33,515 nt of DNA from Pleurobrachia bachei (taxonomy: Eukaryota; Ctenophora; Tentaculata; Cydippida; Pleurobrachiidae), in the NCBI GenBank assembly GCA_000695325.1, contig AVPN01000277.1:1-33515 (forward strand). The letters run 5' to 3'. Each line of letters begins with the position of its first letter. Position 1 is the first letter of the stretch. The position numbers and the translations under genes were made by a program. Positions 21,595 through 31,405 of this stretch are shown piece by piece. The notes beneath the pieces are model-generated. The model saw only the letters and a list, made by a program, of their open reading frames with translations. It did not search any database and was not told the DNA's origin.

Positions 21595-23122
21595 CTAGGG
21601 AGGGTGGTGTTAGTGTGAGGTATTATACTGGTTGTGTGTTGTTGACACATTGAGTTGTGTTAGGTAGGGAATTGGGAGGTATACCAGTAATGACTATGTT
21701 TTAGGACTCGCGTACCGCGATTAGGATATGTCATGTGTTTGCCTAGCTTAGGTAGAACAAGTAAGTTGGTTGTGGGTGTTCTGGTGCTCTACATCTAGCC
21801 TCTAACTGCACCGTGGTAGGGAGGGATGGCACACCTAGATCATATTAATGTCAATTCGATTGGCCCAATCGGTTTGTCCAAACATACACTCGGCATCTCT
21901 TCTGAGCTGTTCTCTTTAATTTCATGTTTCCTATCACAGTATTCCCACCAAATATCACAGCATGCACTGCACACTGCTGTATCAGGTCATTTTTCCGTAG
22001 ATCAAAGCTTGGCTATGATATGTCTATCTCTATTATAAGTTGAAGATGAACGTCGTCGAAGTAGTCGTTCGTTAAGCGGTATCTAAGCGACCGACTGCTC
22101 CTTCATTAAGAATCCCAATGGCCTGTTTCCAAGAACTGTTGGTCACACTGACGGGTTACAACGCAAAATCGCGCGCACACCACAAACTGTGTAACACTCC
22201 AGAAGTATGTGGTACCACATAACCCAGTGGTGAGGCCCCAACACAGACACGTCATTTTGATTGGGCTGTCGTCATTCATGTTGCTATATTCTATTTCTAC
22301 AGTTCTCTCAAATCTCTAACCAAATGTCCGGGTCCTCCACTGCCGGATTCCCATGGCTGCTGACCGGTCTAATTCTGGGACAATCCTGCAATAATTTGGG
22401 ATGATTCAGTTAGAAAATATTCTTTCTATCCCTATACAGTTCCCCCTCCCCTTCTCCCACCAACCCTATCCCCATGTTACTAACTCTAGATCCCCGTGTT
22501 ACTAACCGAAGGTAAACGATCTGGAGGGTGGGAAAGAAGCTGATGTAGATCAAGATGGAGACAAGTTGGTTGGCCACTATCACGAACCACTTCTTGTCGC
22601 TACATCTCTCCTCCGCTGGACATGGCCCCGAGGTAAGGACGGCGTCTGGGTTGCACTCACACCCCCAGTAGAATGTACCTGTCTCGTTCTAGGGAGGGTG
22701 GTGTTAGTGTGAGGTATTATACTGGTTGTGTGTTGTTGACACATTGAGTTGTGTTAGGTAGGGAATTGGGAGGTATACCAGTAATGACTATGTTTTAGGA
22801 CTCGCGTACCGCGATTAGGATATGTCATGTGTTTGCCTAGCTTAGGTAGAACAAGTAAGTTGGTTGTGGGTGTTCTGGTGCTCTACATCTAGCCTCTAAC
22901 TGCACCGTGGTAGGGAGGGATGGCACACCTAGATCATATTAATGTCAATTCGATTGGCCCAATCGGTTTGTCCAAACATACACTCGGCATCTCTTCTGAG
23001 CTGTTTTCTTTAGTTTCATGTTTCCTATCACAGTATTCCCACCAAATATCACAGCATGCACTGCACACTGCTGTATCAGGTCATTTTTCCGTAGATCAAA
23101 GCTTGGCTATGATATGTCTATC
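21225..23122. repeat. Duplication of an SLCO exon region (two units of about 810 bp)
   Basis: About 21225-22036 and 22319-23122 match at an offset of 1094 bp with very few differences. A 282-bp unrelated spacer (22037-22318) lies between. Unit 2 starts inside the sequence matching the second exon, so only part of that exon is copied. Confidence 0.92.
22329..22688 (-). pseudogene. Duplicated SLCO exon (Kazal-loop exon) with a partial next exon
   Basis: 22507-22688 is an intact copy of the exon at 21413-21594 with the same splice borders. The next exon copy (about 22329-22385) is cut short at its downstream end by the duplication border. If spliced in, the intact copy would repeat about 61 residues and shift the frame, since it starts in phase 0 and ends in phase 2. 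It is probably skipped or dead. Confidence 0.75.
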
Positions 23123-24367
23123 ATTTTAAATGATTGATATCTCCTTGACATCTTTGCTGATTAAATCTTTATCCTCTACTACACATACCCCGCGCTACAT
23201 ATGCTGCTTATTATTTTAGCGGTAAGAACTAAGGGATCATGTAATGTGCTGCACTGTACCACAGCATTGTAATAACGGTGCTCCACCACACAAGTTAAAA
23301 TATCGAGCGAGAGAGAGGGACTGGGAGAGAGCAAGAAAAAGAGATAGAGAAAGACACTTATGTGTGTCGAGCTGTGCATGCCACTGGCTGACTCTATCCG
23401 TTTCTTTTTTAAGAACTCTTGTTAGACCCCCATTGAGATATAGATCTTCTTTTTTCCGATAGCGGATTTAACCTTTGATAGATCTCGTCTTTGTTTCCGA
23501 GTAATACATCGATCTTTTTTTGTGATGGCGCTGGCGCTAGTTGTTTTTTTTACTTTTATGTTGCTTAGTATAATTGAGAAAGTTGCTGGGTATTGGTCCA
23601 GGTTTTTGGGATGTTATTGAGAAAGATAGGTCCTATAGACATGGGGCACAATAATATAGATAAATTACTGCGTTTAGTACCGTTAAATATGATTTGCCCG
23701 ACCCTCTCTCATCGCCTCTTCATTTAATAATTTTGTAAAAGTTACAAACCGTTTCGTGTTGCCAACAGCCGGCGTGACAGGGGGAGAAGTATGTTGTCAT
23801 GCATAAACACAGCGTGTGTCGTAGTATCTTAGGTCAACATGTCACTGTCAACGCATTACAATCCGCCGTTAGGTTCCTGCAGGTGTTACAATTAAATGAT
23901 ACAACCATAGTTGGGGCTATTGTTACGGTGTACAACAGCCATATTTGGTTTATTTGGTCTTGGGTCCCCCTCGGAAGGAGAACTACATCCTAAGGATACA
24001 TGTTTATGTTGTAAGTGCCTCCTTTTGTCAGACAGGGTGTCATCCTGGGATAAATTACCGCTTACCCAAGTGTATCATATGTGGTGTAAGGCACATCCAT
24101 ACCCACAACGGTATCCTGTGAGCAATGGAGAAGGGTAACCAGATTGAACGGTAGGGTAATGATCTGAATAACGATTATATACACGATTCCTCGGCGGCCT
24201 GGCAGGGGGTAGCAGATCGGTTAGGCACGTGGGAGAGAGAGAGAGAGAGAGAGAGAGTGAGTTAGAGATAGAGAGTTAGTGAGACATATATAGAGAGAGA
24301 GTGGGAGAGGGAGAGATGGGTTTCAAGCATGATATAATATCATAGTGACGAGAGGATGTAAATCTAG
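22689..24367. other. Stretch without a supported gene
   Basis: To about 23122 this is duplicated SLCO intron sequence. From there to 24367 I find short open frames on both strands but no family signature and no exon pair. A GA-rich tract lies at about 24232-24312. Exons upstream of the BEACH-type fragment would be expected here but were not recognised. Confidence 0.45.
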
Positions 24368-25180
24368 GTCCTAACAACCTGGCCATGTTCCAACCCCACT
24401 ATACCTCCAAGAAGGCCGGATCACTCGTGGGATTGGCAGATAAACTTGTTCTCTACTACAACTCTAAAGCATCAAAGGTATATCTTGTGTTGTTACAATC
24501 TTCATACAAAACTTCTGCTAGGTTAATTTTTCAATTCCTCGGGGCTTGGGCTGTTATAGCTAAATAGTTAATAGTTCGACTGGGAAAATTGTTGAACTTG
24601 AACTATCTTTTTCTCCCAGGATCACGTGGTGTTAGATCTAGTTTATGGTAAGGTTCCAACTGAGAGGCTGGATGGGAGACTAACAGGACACAGCCTTAGT
24701 ACCTGGAATGTCAAGGTAAGATAATGACAGAGTCCAGAATCTAGATTTTATACAGCTTGACTCCGGTGCGGCCTCTACTACTTTCGGGCAGGTCATCCTC
24801 CAGACGCAGCAATCACAAAAAAAGAAACAAACAAACTGCTACACTCTAGTTCTAGACTAGAGTTTGCATCTATATTCAACGCCTCATTATTATGTAGTTT
24901 TTTCGTTTTGTTCCCCTAATTATTGTATACCGTCTCTATTTCCTGCTTTGATGACTAATCCTCTCTTATCTATCTTGAATCATCTAAACCCTCCCTTATT
25001 TTCAGGACATTTTATCCTGTGTGGGTGGAGTTCAACTGATATTCCCGCTACTTGAAGCAATCTGCACCTCCAGTTCGAGATTTGAGAGCCAGTTGCTAAG
25101 TCCCACCTCTCGTACTGAGATGAGACCTGCATTCCTCCGCTCTCACTATACCAGTGATGTGTCAGTTGGCATTCATGAGG
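24368..25180 (+). pseudogene. Internal fragment of a BEACH-family (neurobeachin/LRBA/NBEAL-like) gene
   Basis: Three exons, 24368-24477, 24620-24715 and 25006-25180, join in frame with GT-AG borders; the first begins in phase 1, so exons are missing upstream. The product includes LVLYYNSKASK and STWNVKDILSCVGGVQLIFP, which match the end of the concanavalin-A-like module and the start of the armadillo-like region of neurobeachin-type proteins (human NBEA has FTYNAKATD and IHSIGGIQVLFPLF). Full proteins of this family are 2500-3000 aa scaffolds for vesicle traffic with PH-BEACH-WD40 ends, none of which is here. A possible fourth exon (25288-25379) adds about 30 residues and a stop. It is either a fragment or part of a gene broken by rearrangement; exactly which BEACH subfamily it belongs to is unclear. 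Confidence 0.6.
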
Positions 25181-25562
25181 GTAAGTTACTGACATGATAG
25201 GAGATGAGATGCTGGGATTAGGTGGTCTGGGTAAGCATGTTTGGTAGGTGTGGTTGTCTTTGTTATGTGGCCTTTGTTGTGTTCTAGGCAAGGTGGTCTT
25301 GGGTACTGCAGTATTCCCCCAGTTTTTCCAGTGTTTCCAGACTTTAGACTTTAGAGTCAACAGCTTGGTTTCAAATTAAAACGCTCAATATTGGAACTCA
25401 TAAACACATTTTATACACAACTTTTTACACGGAACCATATCCATAACCTTACACACAGCAAGAGTAATGTATTTTACACAGAGGTCACAGACCTTCAAAA
25501 TCCCTTGCCAGTCCAACTCTCTATACCAAGAGAGAAACAAACAATTTTAGTCCGATATGTTA

Positions 25563-26140
25563 CTACCGAACAATCATTAGTACAAGATACGTCATTAAAC
25601 TGCCAGATATCCGTCCAATAGCCCCTGCAAAACCCATCAGAGTACCAATAGTGGCCTTTTCAGCCGTCTCTTTTCCAATCTCTGGAGCGTACCTTAGAGC
25701 CAGGGTGAGGCTCTGACCATTGACCATCGCGAACAGGAAGATAAGGATTGTGAAGATAATATCGTTAGGGAACCAGACGGGTAGAGAACGGGGTTGGAGG
25801 TTGCACATCATGAAGAGGACTGCAAAACCAAGTCGAGATGTTGTGTACCAAGGGATGAGGGTACGTGATGGAAAGTCCCATTTGCAGGCTAACAACCTTC
25901 CAACGAAGTCACCAATGTTGAATGTCAGGAAGATAGACACCGGCTTGAAGTACTTGGTTACCCAAATTGAATCTTGATCGCTTGCGGAGGATTCTGTGGT
26001 TGCTAGAACTCCCGGGAACATCACAAATGTTGCGAAAAGGATCATGAATGAGGAGTAGAGGAAAGTGCTGGCCTCCTTTGTCAATGCCATCATAGATTTA
26101 GATTTTGGCGGTGGGGTACCAGAGGGGGTAGAGGGTACAT
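25563..26140 (-). CDS. Equilibrative nucleoside transporter (SLC29/ENT), C-terminal half only
   Basis: A reverse-strand exon running to a natural stop. From FPGVLATTESS through KYFKPVSIFLTFNIGDFVGR, SRLGFAVLFMMCNLQPR and FAMVNGQSLTLALRYAPE to the final segments it matches TM7-TM11 of ENT nucleoside transporters, including the FN..D..GR and CN..PR motifs. The N-terminal six membrane segments are absent, and no ENT exon is seen upstream. With the acceptor at 26141-26142 it starts in phase 1 with a Ser/Pro-rich stretch (PSTPSGTPPPKSKS) like the big ENT cytoplasmic loop. The nearest upstream exon on this strand (26281-26387) is SLCO-type and ends in phase 1, so the two could be spliced in frame. 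It may be a stranded fragment, or the sign of an assembly error. Confidence 0.78.
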
Positions 26141-26159
26141 CTGAATCCGCTCCACTTTT

Positions 26160-26221
26160 TTCTCTCTCTCTCTCTCTCTCCCTCTCGCTCTCTCTCTCTC
26201 TCTCTCTCTCCCTCTCTCTCT
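26160..26221. repeat. CT microsatellite
   Basis: An almost pure CT tract just upstream, in minus-strand sense, of the ENT-type exon, so on that strand the acceptor lacks a normal pyrimidine tract. Confidence 0.9.
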
Positions 26222-26280
26222 TCCTCGCTTTATGCGTTTATGCGCATCAATCAGATCCCTTCTTGTCTAGGTTGTCTTAC

Positions 26281-28740
26281 CTCCAAGATTGAGTTTTGTC
26301 GCTAGATACCCTCCAATAGCTATACCAACGACAGTTGATATGGTTCGGAATGTTCCAAGCAGTAGACCCGTCTCTGGCACGCCAATCCTCGGAGAGGGAG
26401 GTTGGGGTAATGGGATAGTGAGAGGGATATTGGGATAGTGAGGGAGAGGGAGAGATATTTATAGAGCCCTCAATCTAATAAATGATACAGTTTTGTTTTA
26501 AACATTGTGTAACATGCTAATCACAGCGCCATGAAATTGCTAAACAGTATGTATCGCATACATAGCAGCTAGCTAGAGGGGACTACTGCTGCAGAGATCT
26601 TAGTAATTTTGTTGAGTTGCCATTGCCGCTCTTATAACAGTACCATGACCAGCGACCCAAAACCCACACGGGTCCCAGAGAAGAGGAAACCAAGTTTCAA
26701 AGTTTCAGTTGAATTTCGTATTTGTTGGCATGGTTCTCTAGTCTCTATTTTATAATCGGGGAAGGGAACTGAGGTCACGTGTGCTTACCTGAACATAAGT
26801 GCGTGTAGTTTGACATCAAAAGGCATTGATGAGTGGAAGATACTACTTAGAGACTCCCCCAGAATGATGAAAACCAGACCCCAGTTCTTTACCAGCCTCC
26901 GTAGTGTTGGCTTAACATCCCTAAACTGAAAAATGTAGTTGTTGAGCCTGCTTTCTTGATTTAGTTGTTGGTGAGATGCTGGTGACAGTACTCGACAGAG
27001 TTATCCGGAGCTTGAAAAAACAAGTATCGTTTTCTGCTTTCAATACATTGTTGTATGGACCTTGATCACTGCTACAATACATGCTCTTCGATCAGTCTTT
27101 AGTAGAGACATTTGTCAGCTAAATACTCTCTAGCTCTTCACAATAACCCTAGGATAAACCCGCCCTCTCTAACCTGTTCAACGAATGACCTCTTCAGCTC
27201 TGTCTCCTTTTCCTTTAAACTCGTCTGTCCCTTCTCAATCTTCTTCTCCAACACCTTCAGTGCAGCAGGGCTCTGTGCTGGGAACAGCATGAGAGGAGGT
27301 CCCACGATACACAACAACACCCCCGGTATGAAGTACCCCAACCACCAGGCCCCAACCCAGTGACTACTGGCAGGTGTCACACCCGGAGGAGGGGCGCCAA
27401 GTGTGACGTAGTACTTCATTATGGAGGCCCCGAATATGAAGGATATGGAGAAACCAAGGAGTTGAAGAATCTGGGATACAGCCACTGCGATACCAAGTTT
27501 CTTTTCCGATAGAATCTCGTCGATGTAGGTTGGCCCACAGATTTGGAGTGGCGTGTTTCCTATACCCTGAACAGGAAAGAGATAGTGGAACTCGGGTTGA
27601 AGATATTACATGTGGAACTGTGTGTGTTATCGGTTAGATAATCGTAACTGAGATAACTTAGGTCAAAGTGAACTGAAGAGTGAAGTGGTATCATTACTTC
27701 TGGACCAGAAGTTCTGGTGAATGTAAGAGGTCTATCACTTTGGATAGGGATGTAACCTCTTACTACAGTGGGTAACATATGGACATGTTAGGGAGGCTTT
27801 TTGTCATAGGTGGTCTCTCCCAATAACCTAGCTGCAAAGTGTATCACACCACCACCATCCCCTCCTTCTGAGGTGTCGGGTTGCTGGTCGTGACACATAC
27901 TACTAGCTTCCACCGTCTCGTTCATTACTTCTGGTAGCTGTGGATCAGAGAGTGAATTGGTATGAGTTAGGAATGGGAAATGAGAAGGATGACATGTAAA
28001 CTTGAAATTCTTGTTGGGTAGTTTTTGCTGCATTAGTAAACGGTCCCTCGAGGAGGCACCTTGCCCTCAGATCTAACCGACAATACCTCTACAAACAGCT
28101 GAGTCCCGCTCTCCATAGCACATGCCACAACGGAGAGAACAACACCAAAACCTATCCACCTGATTTTGCCTTTACTGGCAAAGTGACCTATAGTGTAGGA
28201 TAGAAGCAATCCAGATATGTCGTTGGATATCAATATCATACCTGCAGGAACATGTTCAAAGTGGGGGAATTTGGAATAGTTGGGTTGCTATGGGCCACGT
28301 AAAACATATTTCTAAATGTAGTATTGTTTAGACTGTCTCACACTTCCCAATCCCACTGGATCCCAATTTGCCTTCTAAGAACATGAACAGCAGAATAATG
28401 GAGTACCTATCTGTTTTGAGGATAGATTAAAGATGTTCTGAAGGTCAGGAATGAGGAAGTTGTTCATTCCAATAGTAACTGAGAACAGGCATACTGTGAG
28501 AGAGTAGAGGAGGACAAAGGTAGCCGGTCTATTAAACACCTGGATAGGAATCATAATTAGTGATTAGTTAATTTGTGGGTAGTTAATAAGTGAGTTGTAA
28601 TTCAAATTGGACTTCACTGCAGATATTAGGAATTATAGGTGGGGTTAGTCCTTCTGTAGCATATCTTACCGTGAGAAGTATGGACATTTTTAGAACGTTT
28701 CCACCCAAAAATACCGCACATGTTCTCCCGGCCTGGGAGA
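26281..28740 (-). CDS. SLCO/OATP organic anion transporter, N-terminal and middle exons
   Basis: Reverse-strand exons: about 28670-28740 (frame uncertain), 28407-28539, 28087-28241, about 27848-27937 (end uncertain), 27174-27566, 26789-26925 and 26281-26387. Diagnostic parts are FNRPATF before TM1, SNDISGLLLSYTIGHFASKG with KIRWIGFG (TM2 to TM3), GIGNTPLQICGPTYIDE, HWVGAWWLGYFIPG before TM6 and GTFRTISTVVGIAIGGYLA after TM7. This covers about TM1-TM8 of a 12-TM organic anion transporter. The joint between the exons ending near 27848 and starting at 27566 is not clean: the best protein join (FAARLL to GIGNTP) would need a non-GT donor. Exons for the rest of the extracellular loop do not follow; an ENT fragment does. 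Confidence 0.8.
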
Positions 28741-28760
28741 TCCGATACTGAATCTCCATT

Positions 28761-29693
28761 CATGTCTTGGATTGTCTGGGGGTTTCGAGTTTGTGGGACA
28801 GGCAATACAAGGGAAGATGTTGCGCTGTATCGGTGGATCACGCTAGTGTGGTCCACAGATACAGTGGTAGGGAAGATGGGGGACAGGCAATACACGGGAT
28901 CTCAACGGGAACAACATAATACAGATAAATAAGGGATAATAAGGGTATCGGGTTAGTGGGACGTGCAATACAATTGGTCTCGAGTTAGGGTCAAGGAATA
29001 TAACTATAAGACTGCTCAAGTTTACAAACAACAATGAAGGCGCTAGGAACAAGACACGTTCTTCAAATCTAATTTTAGGAATACACCTCTTTATATTCTC
29101 TCCCTTTCACTCTGCGATCAGAGGTAATTACAAGCTGTTCCTTGAATCTTGATCTAGTTCCAATAATCTCCAAACTATCCAACTCTCTCTGAAAGTCTCT
29201 CATTCCCTCTCCTCCCTCTTTCTCTCTCTATCTCCATCTCACTCTGCGGGATGATGGGTGGCTCTACGATTCCATACACATCCTACTACCACTACCAACC
29301 TCTTTCAATATTCTATGATCTCTGATCCCTATTTTTCAATATTTTCAATATTCTATGATCTCTGATCCCTATTTTTCAGTGATGTATGATATGCCATGAT
29401 AAAAGATCAGAAGACGGCCGGGCCCCGATTGGTAATCCTTGCAAGTGGTTCATTCGACCCCATTACTAACTATCATGTCCGTACAATTGGTAAGCCAACA
29501 CACTGACGAAGTAATAACAGAGCAATCATTATATTGTCAAACTAGAAATGTAGAAATGAACACCTTAGTATAATAATGATAATTGATATGGTAGCAGAAA
29601 CTAGAATTCAATAGCTAAAACTAAACTAAACTGGGGCGTCGATCTATTGAGAGATCATTTTCTTTCCGTCGACAGAGCACGCGTAAAAATGAA

Positions 29694-29731
<38 letters not shown>

Positions 29732-30173
29732 TACTGTCTTTCTGTCTCTGTCTATCTCTGAAGTGTCTCTTTTTATCTCTATCTTTCTTTCTCTTTTCTC
29801 CTTCCCTTCCTTCTCTTTCTCTCCCTATCTTCCTCTCTCCACTTATGATAATATATACTGTATACGTGATGACGGGGCCGCGGGACACTACACATTTTAC
29901 TTCCCCCAGTGACCAGTCCCACGCTGCACTGCACACAGCAATTCACCGAACGAATCAGGAAATACTGGTCCCCGATTGGCTGATAACCAGTCACGTGACC
30001 TAATTAACGACTTCTGAATGGTTGTTTACTTGTGCCGGTCGGCGGTCGGTTCCTGCTTCACATAATTCATGATCTCAAGAAACTTCTTTCGAGTACTAAA
30101 AATGTCAAACTTCTTTCTTTGAACTTAGAAATATGAGGTCACCATGATGACACACCTATTATGACGTCATTAC
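28761..30173. other. Stretch without a gene; SLCO upstream intron or intergenic
   Basis: No exon is supported. It holds a 40-bp tandem duplication (29304-29343 and 29344-29380, TTCAATATTCTATGATCTCT), a CT tract (29696-29728) and the third hAT-like MITE. Confidence 0.5.
29936..30055. mobile_element. hAT-like MITE, copy 3 (left end degraded)
   Basis: It shares the core GATTGGCTGATAACCAGTCA and the right end CGGTCGGTTCCTG with the copies at 14258 and 20650. The left terminal repeat is eroded, and no clean 8-bp target duplication could be found. A small internal repeat, GGTCGGCGGTCGG, is present near the right end. Confidence 0.72.
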
Positions 30174-30255
30174 CTTGTTGAGGTGGGGCGGGTGTTTGGT
30201 TTGGTCGGAGGGTTCCAGATGGGGCTTCTTCCTCCTCCTCATCTTCGTCGTGGTC
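30174..30255 (-). CDS. Possible 5' exon of the SLCO gene
   Basis: A minus-strand segment with good acceptor (CATAG) and donor (AAG, then GTAATG). One frame is acidic (DHDEDEEEEE) and then Pro/Gln-rich; another has an internal ATG and a basic product. Either could be the cytoplasmic N terminus of a transporter, but the frame cannot be fixed because the next exon is uncertain. Confidence 0.35.
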
Positions 30256-30604
30256 CTATGTTAGGGAGAGGGGTGAGATTAGGGAGGGGTGAAAAAGTGA
30301 GCTTATGGAGAGGAAGAGGGATGTAATGTTGAGAGTAATGTGGAGTGTTATAGTGGAAAGTGGTGAGAAAACATATGAAACGGAGGGAAACAGTTTTCTG
30401 TTTTAACACCGAATATTCTTGTAATGCAATGTTCTATTTTAAACCGTGACCCACGTACCGGTCCGGGGCTGTTTTCTATTTTTCAAAGCATGCATTTTCT
30501 GCCTCACACATCTCATACCTGTCTCTCCCATTCTCTACTTATATATATCTCTCTCCCCCACTCTACCTATCTCTCTCTCTCCCAATCTCTATTCATCTCT
30601 CTCT

Positions 30605-30642
<38 letters not shown>

Positions 30643-31405
30643 AACACTCACACTCTCTCTTTCTCTAATCTCTATCACCCTCTCCATCTCCTTGGGTATT
30701 TCCTCTAATTGAGCGAACGCGTCTTATCTAAAAAGTTAGCAGACCTCCGCGTCTGGACTCTGGAGTCTGGAGATCGGCTGATCGGACAGATAGCGGGGAG
30801 ACATCAAAGAGGGGGATCTTGATAACAGTGGAAAAACAAAGTTGATTTTTGAACCATGTAGCTCAATTCTACTCCTGCAGCAGCAGAAGTGCTGGTGATG
30901 CTGCAGAAAAACACACCTATATCTAGGCTAGAAGGGGTGAAAATCACAACGTGACTCGATTGGAAAGTACAAAGCAATGCCGGGGTCTGAATGTTGGATA
31001 GATTTGGGCGCCCCCCTCCACGAGATTATTACGCAATTCATTTCATGTTTAGCATTTTTCTTTTCTTATACCTTCTCCATATACCTCCTCGTTTATATTT
31101 CGCATATAATATCTCCTATTATCTCGTCTCGGTCTATCAATGAGCTGTCTAGCAGTGATCCACTTATTCTCTCTATACAGTGGGACCCTGTTTTACCGGG
31201 GCCCGATTTACCGGGCAAGACCCTTTCCCCCTGAGCATCCCGGTAAATCGGGGTCCGAAGCTGTATCATATTTTCTCCTAGTCCATATTACACAACACGC
31301 CCTAGAAGAATATGTAGCATTTAGATGCCAGCAGGCACCTCCGACCCGAATATACCTCCGACCCGAATATATATGTAGCATATATACCTACTTCTCTCTT
31401 CTCAG
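30256..31405. other. Stretch without a supported gene
   Basis: A CT tract (about 30598-30640) and a short MITE (31178-31263) are present. Upstream exons of the gene at 31406 would be expected here or further left, but none is convincing. A short repeat, CCTCCGACCCGAATATA, occurs twice at about 31336-31370 and again, shortened, at about 31538-31550. Confidence 0.45.
31178..31263. mobile_element. Short MITE, pogo/Tigger-like
   Basis: An 86-bp element with ends CAGTGGGACCC and GGGGTCCGAAGCTG and inner inverted repeats around TTTACCGG and CCGGTAAA, flanked by TA (31176-31177 and 31264-31265). Its ends resemble those of the element at 4404 (CAGT.GGACCC), but the body differs, so it is a related family. 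Confidence 0.72.

Noticed and set aside
21826-22038. 70-residue plus-strand ORF, repeated at 22920-23129
   Set aside because: It is conserved between units only because the DNA is duplicated; no start context, exon partners or family match.
28626-28895. Frame giving MCGIFGWKRSKN, which resembles the Cys-Gly-Trp start of OATPs
   Set aside because: It cannot be joined in frame to the next SLCO exon (28539) with the visible acceptor; the frame ending LKMSILLT fits the splice better, so I left the exon's frame open.
29647-30003. Ser-Leu-rich ORF across a CT tract
   Set aside because: An artefact of the CT microsatellite.
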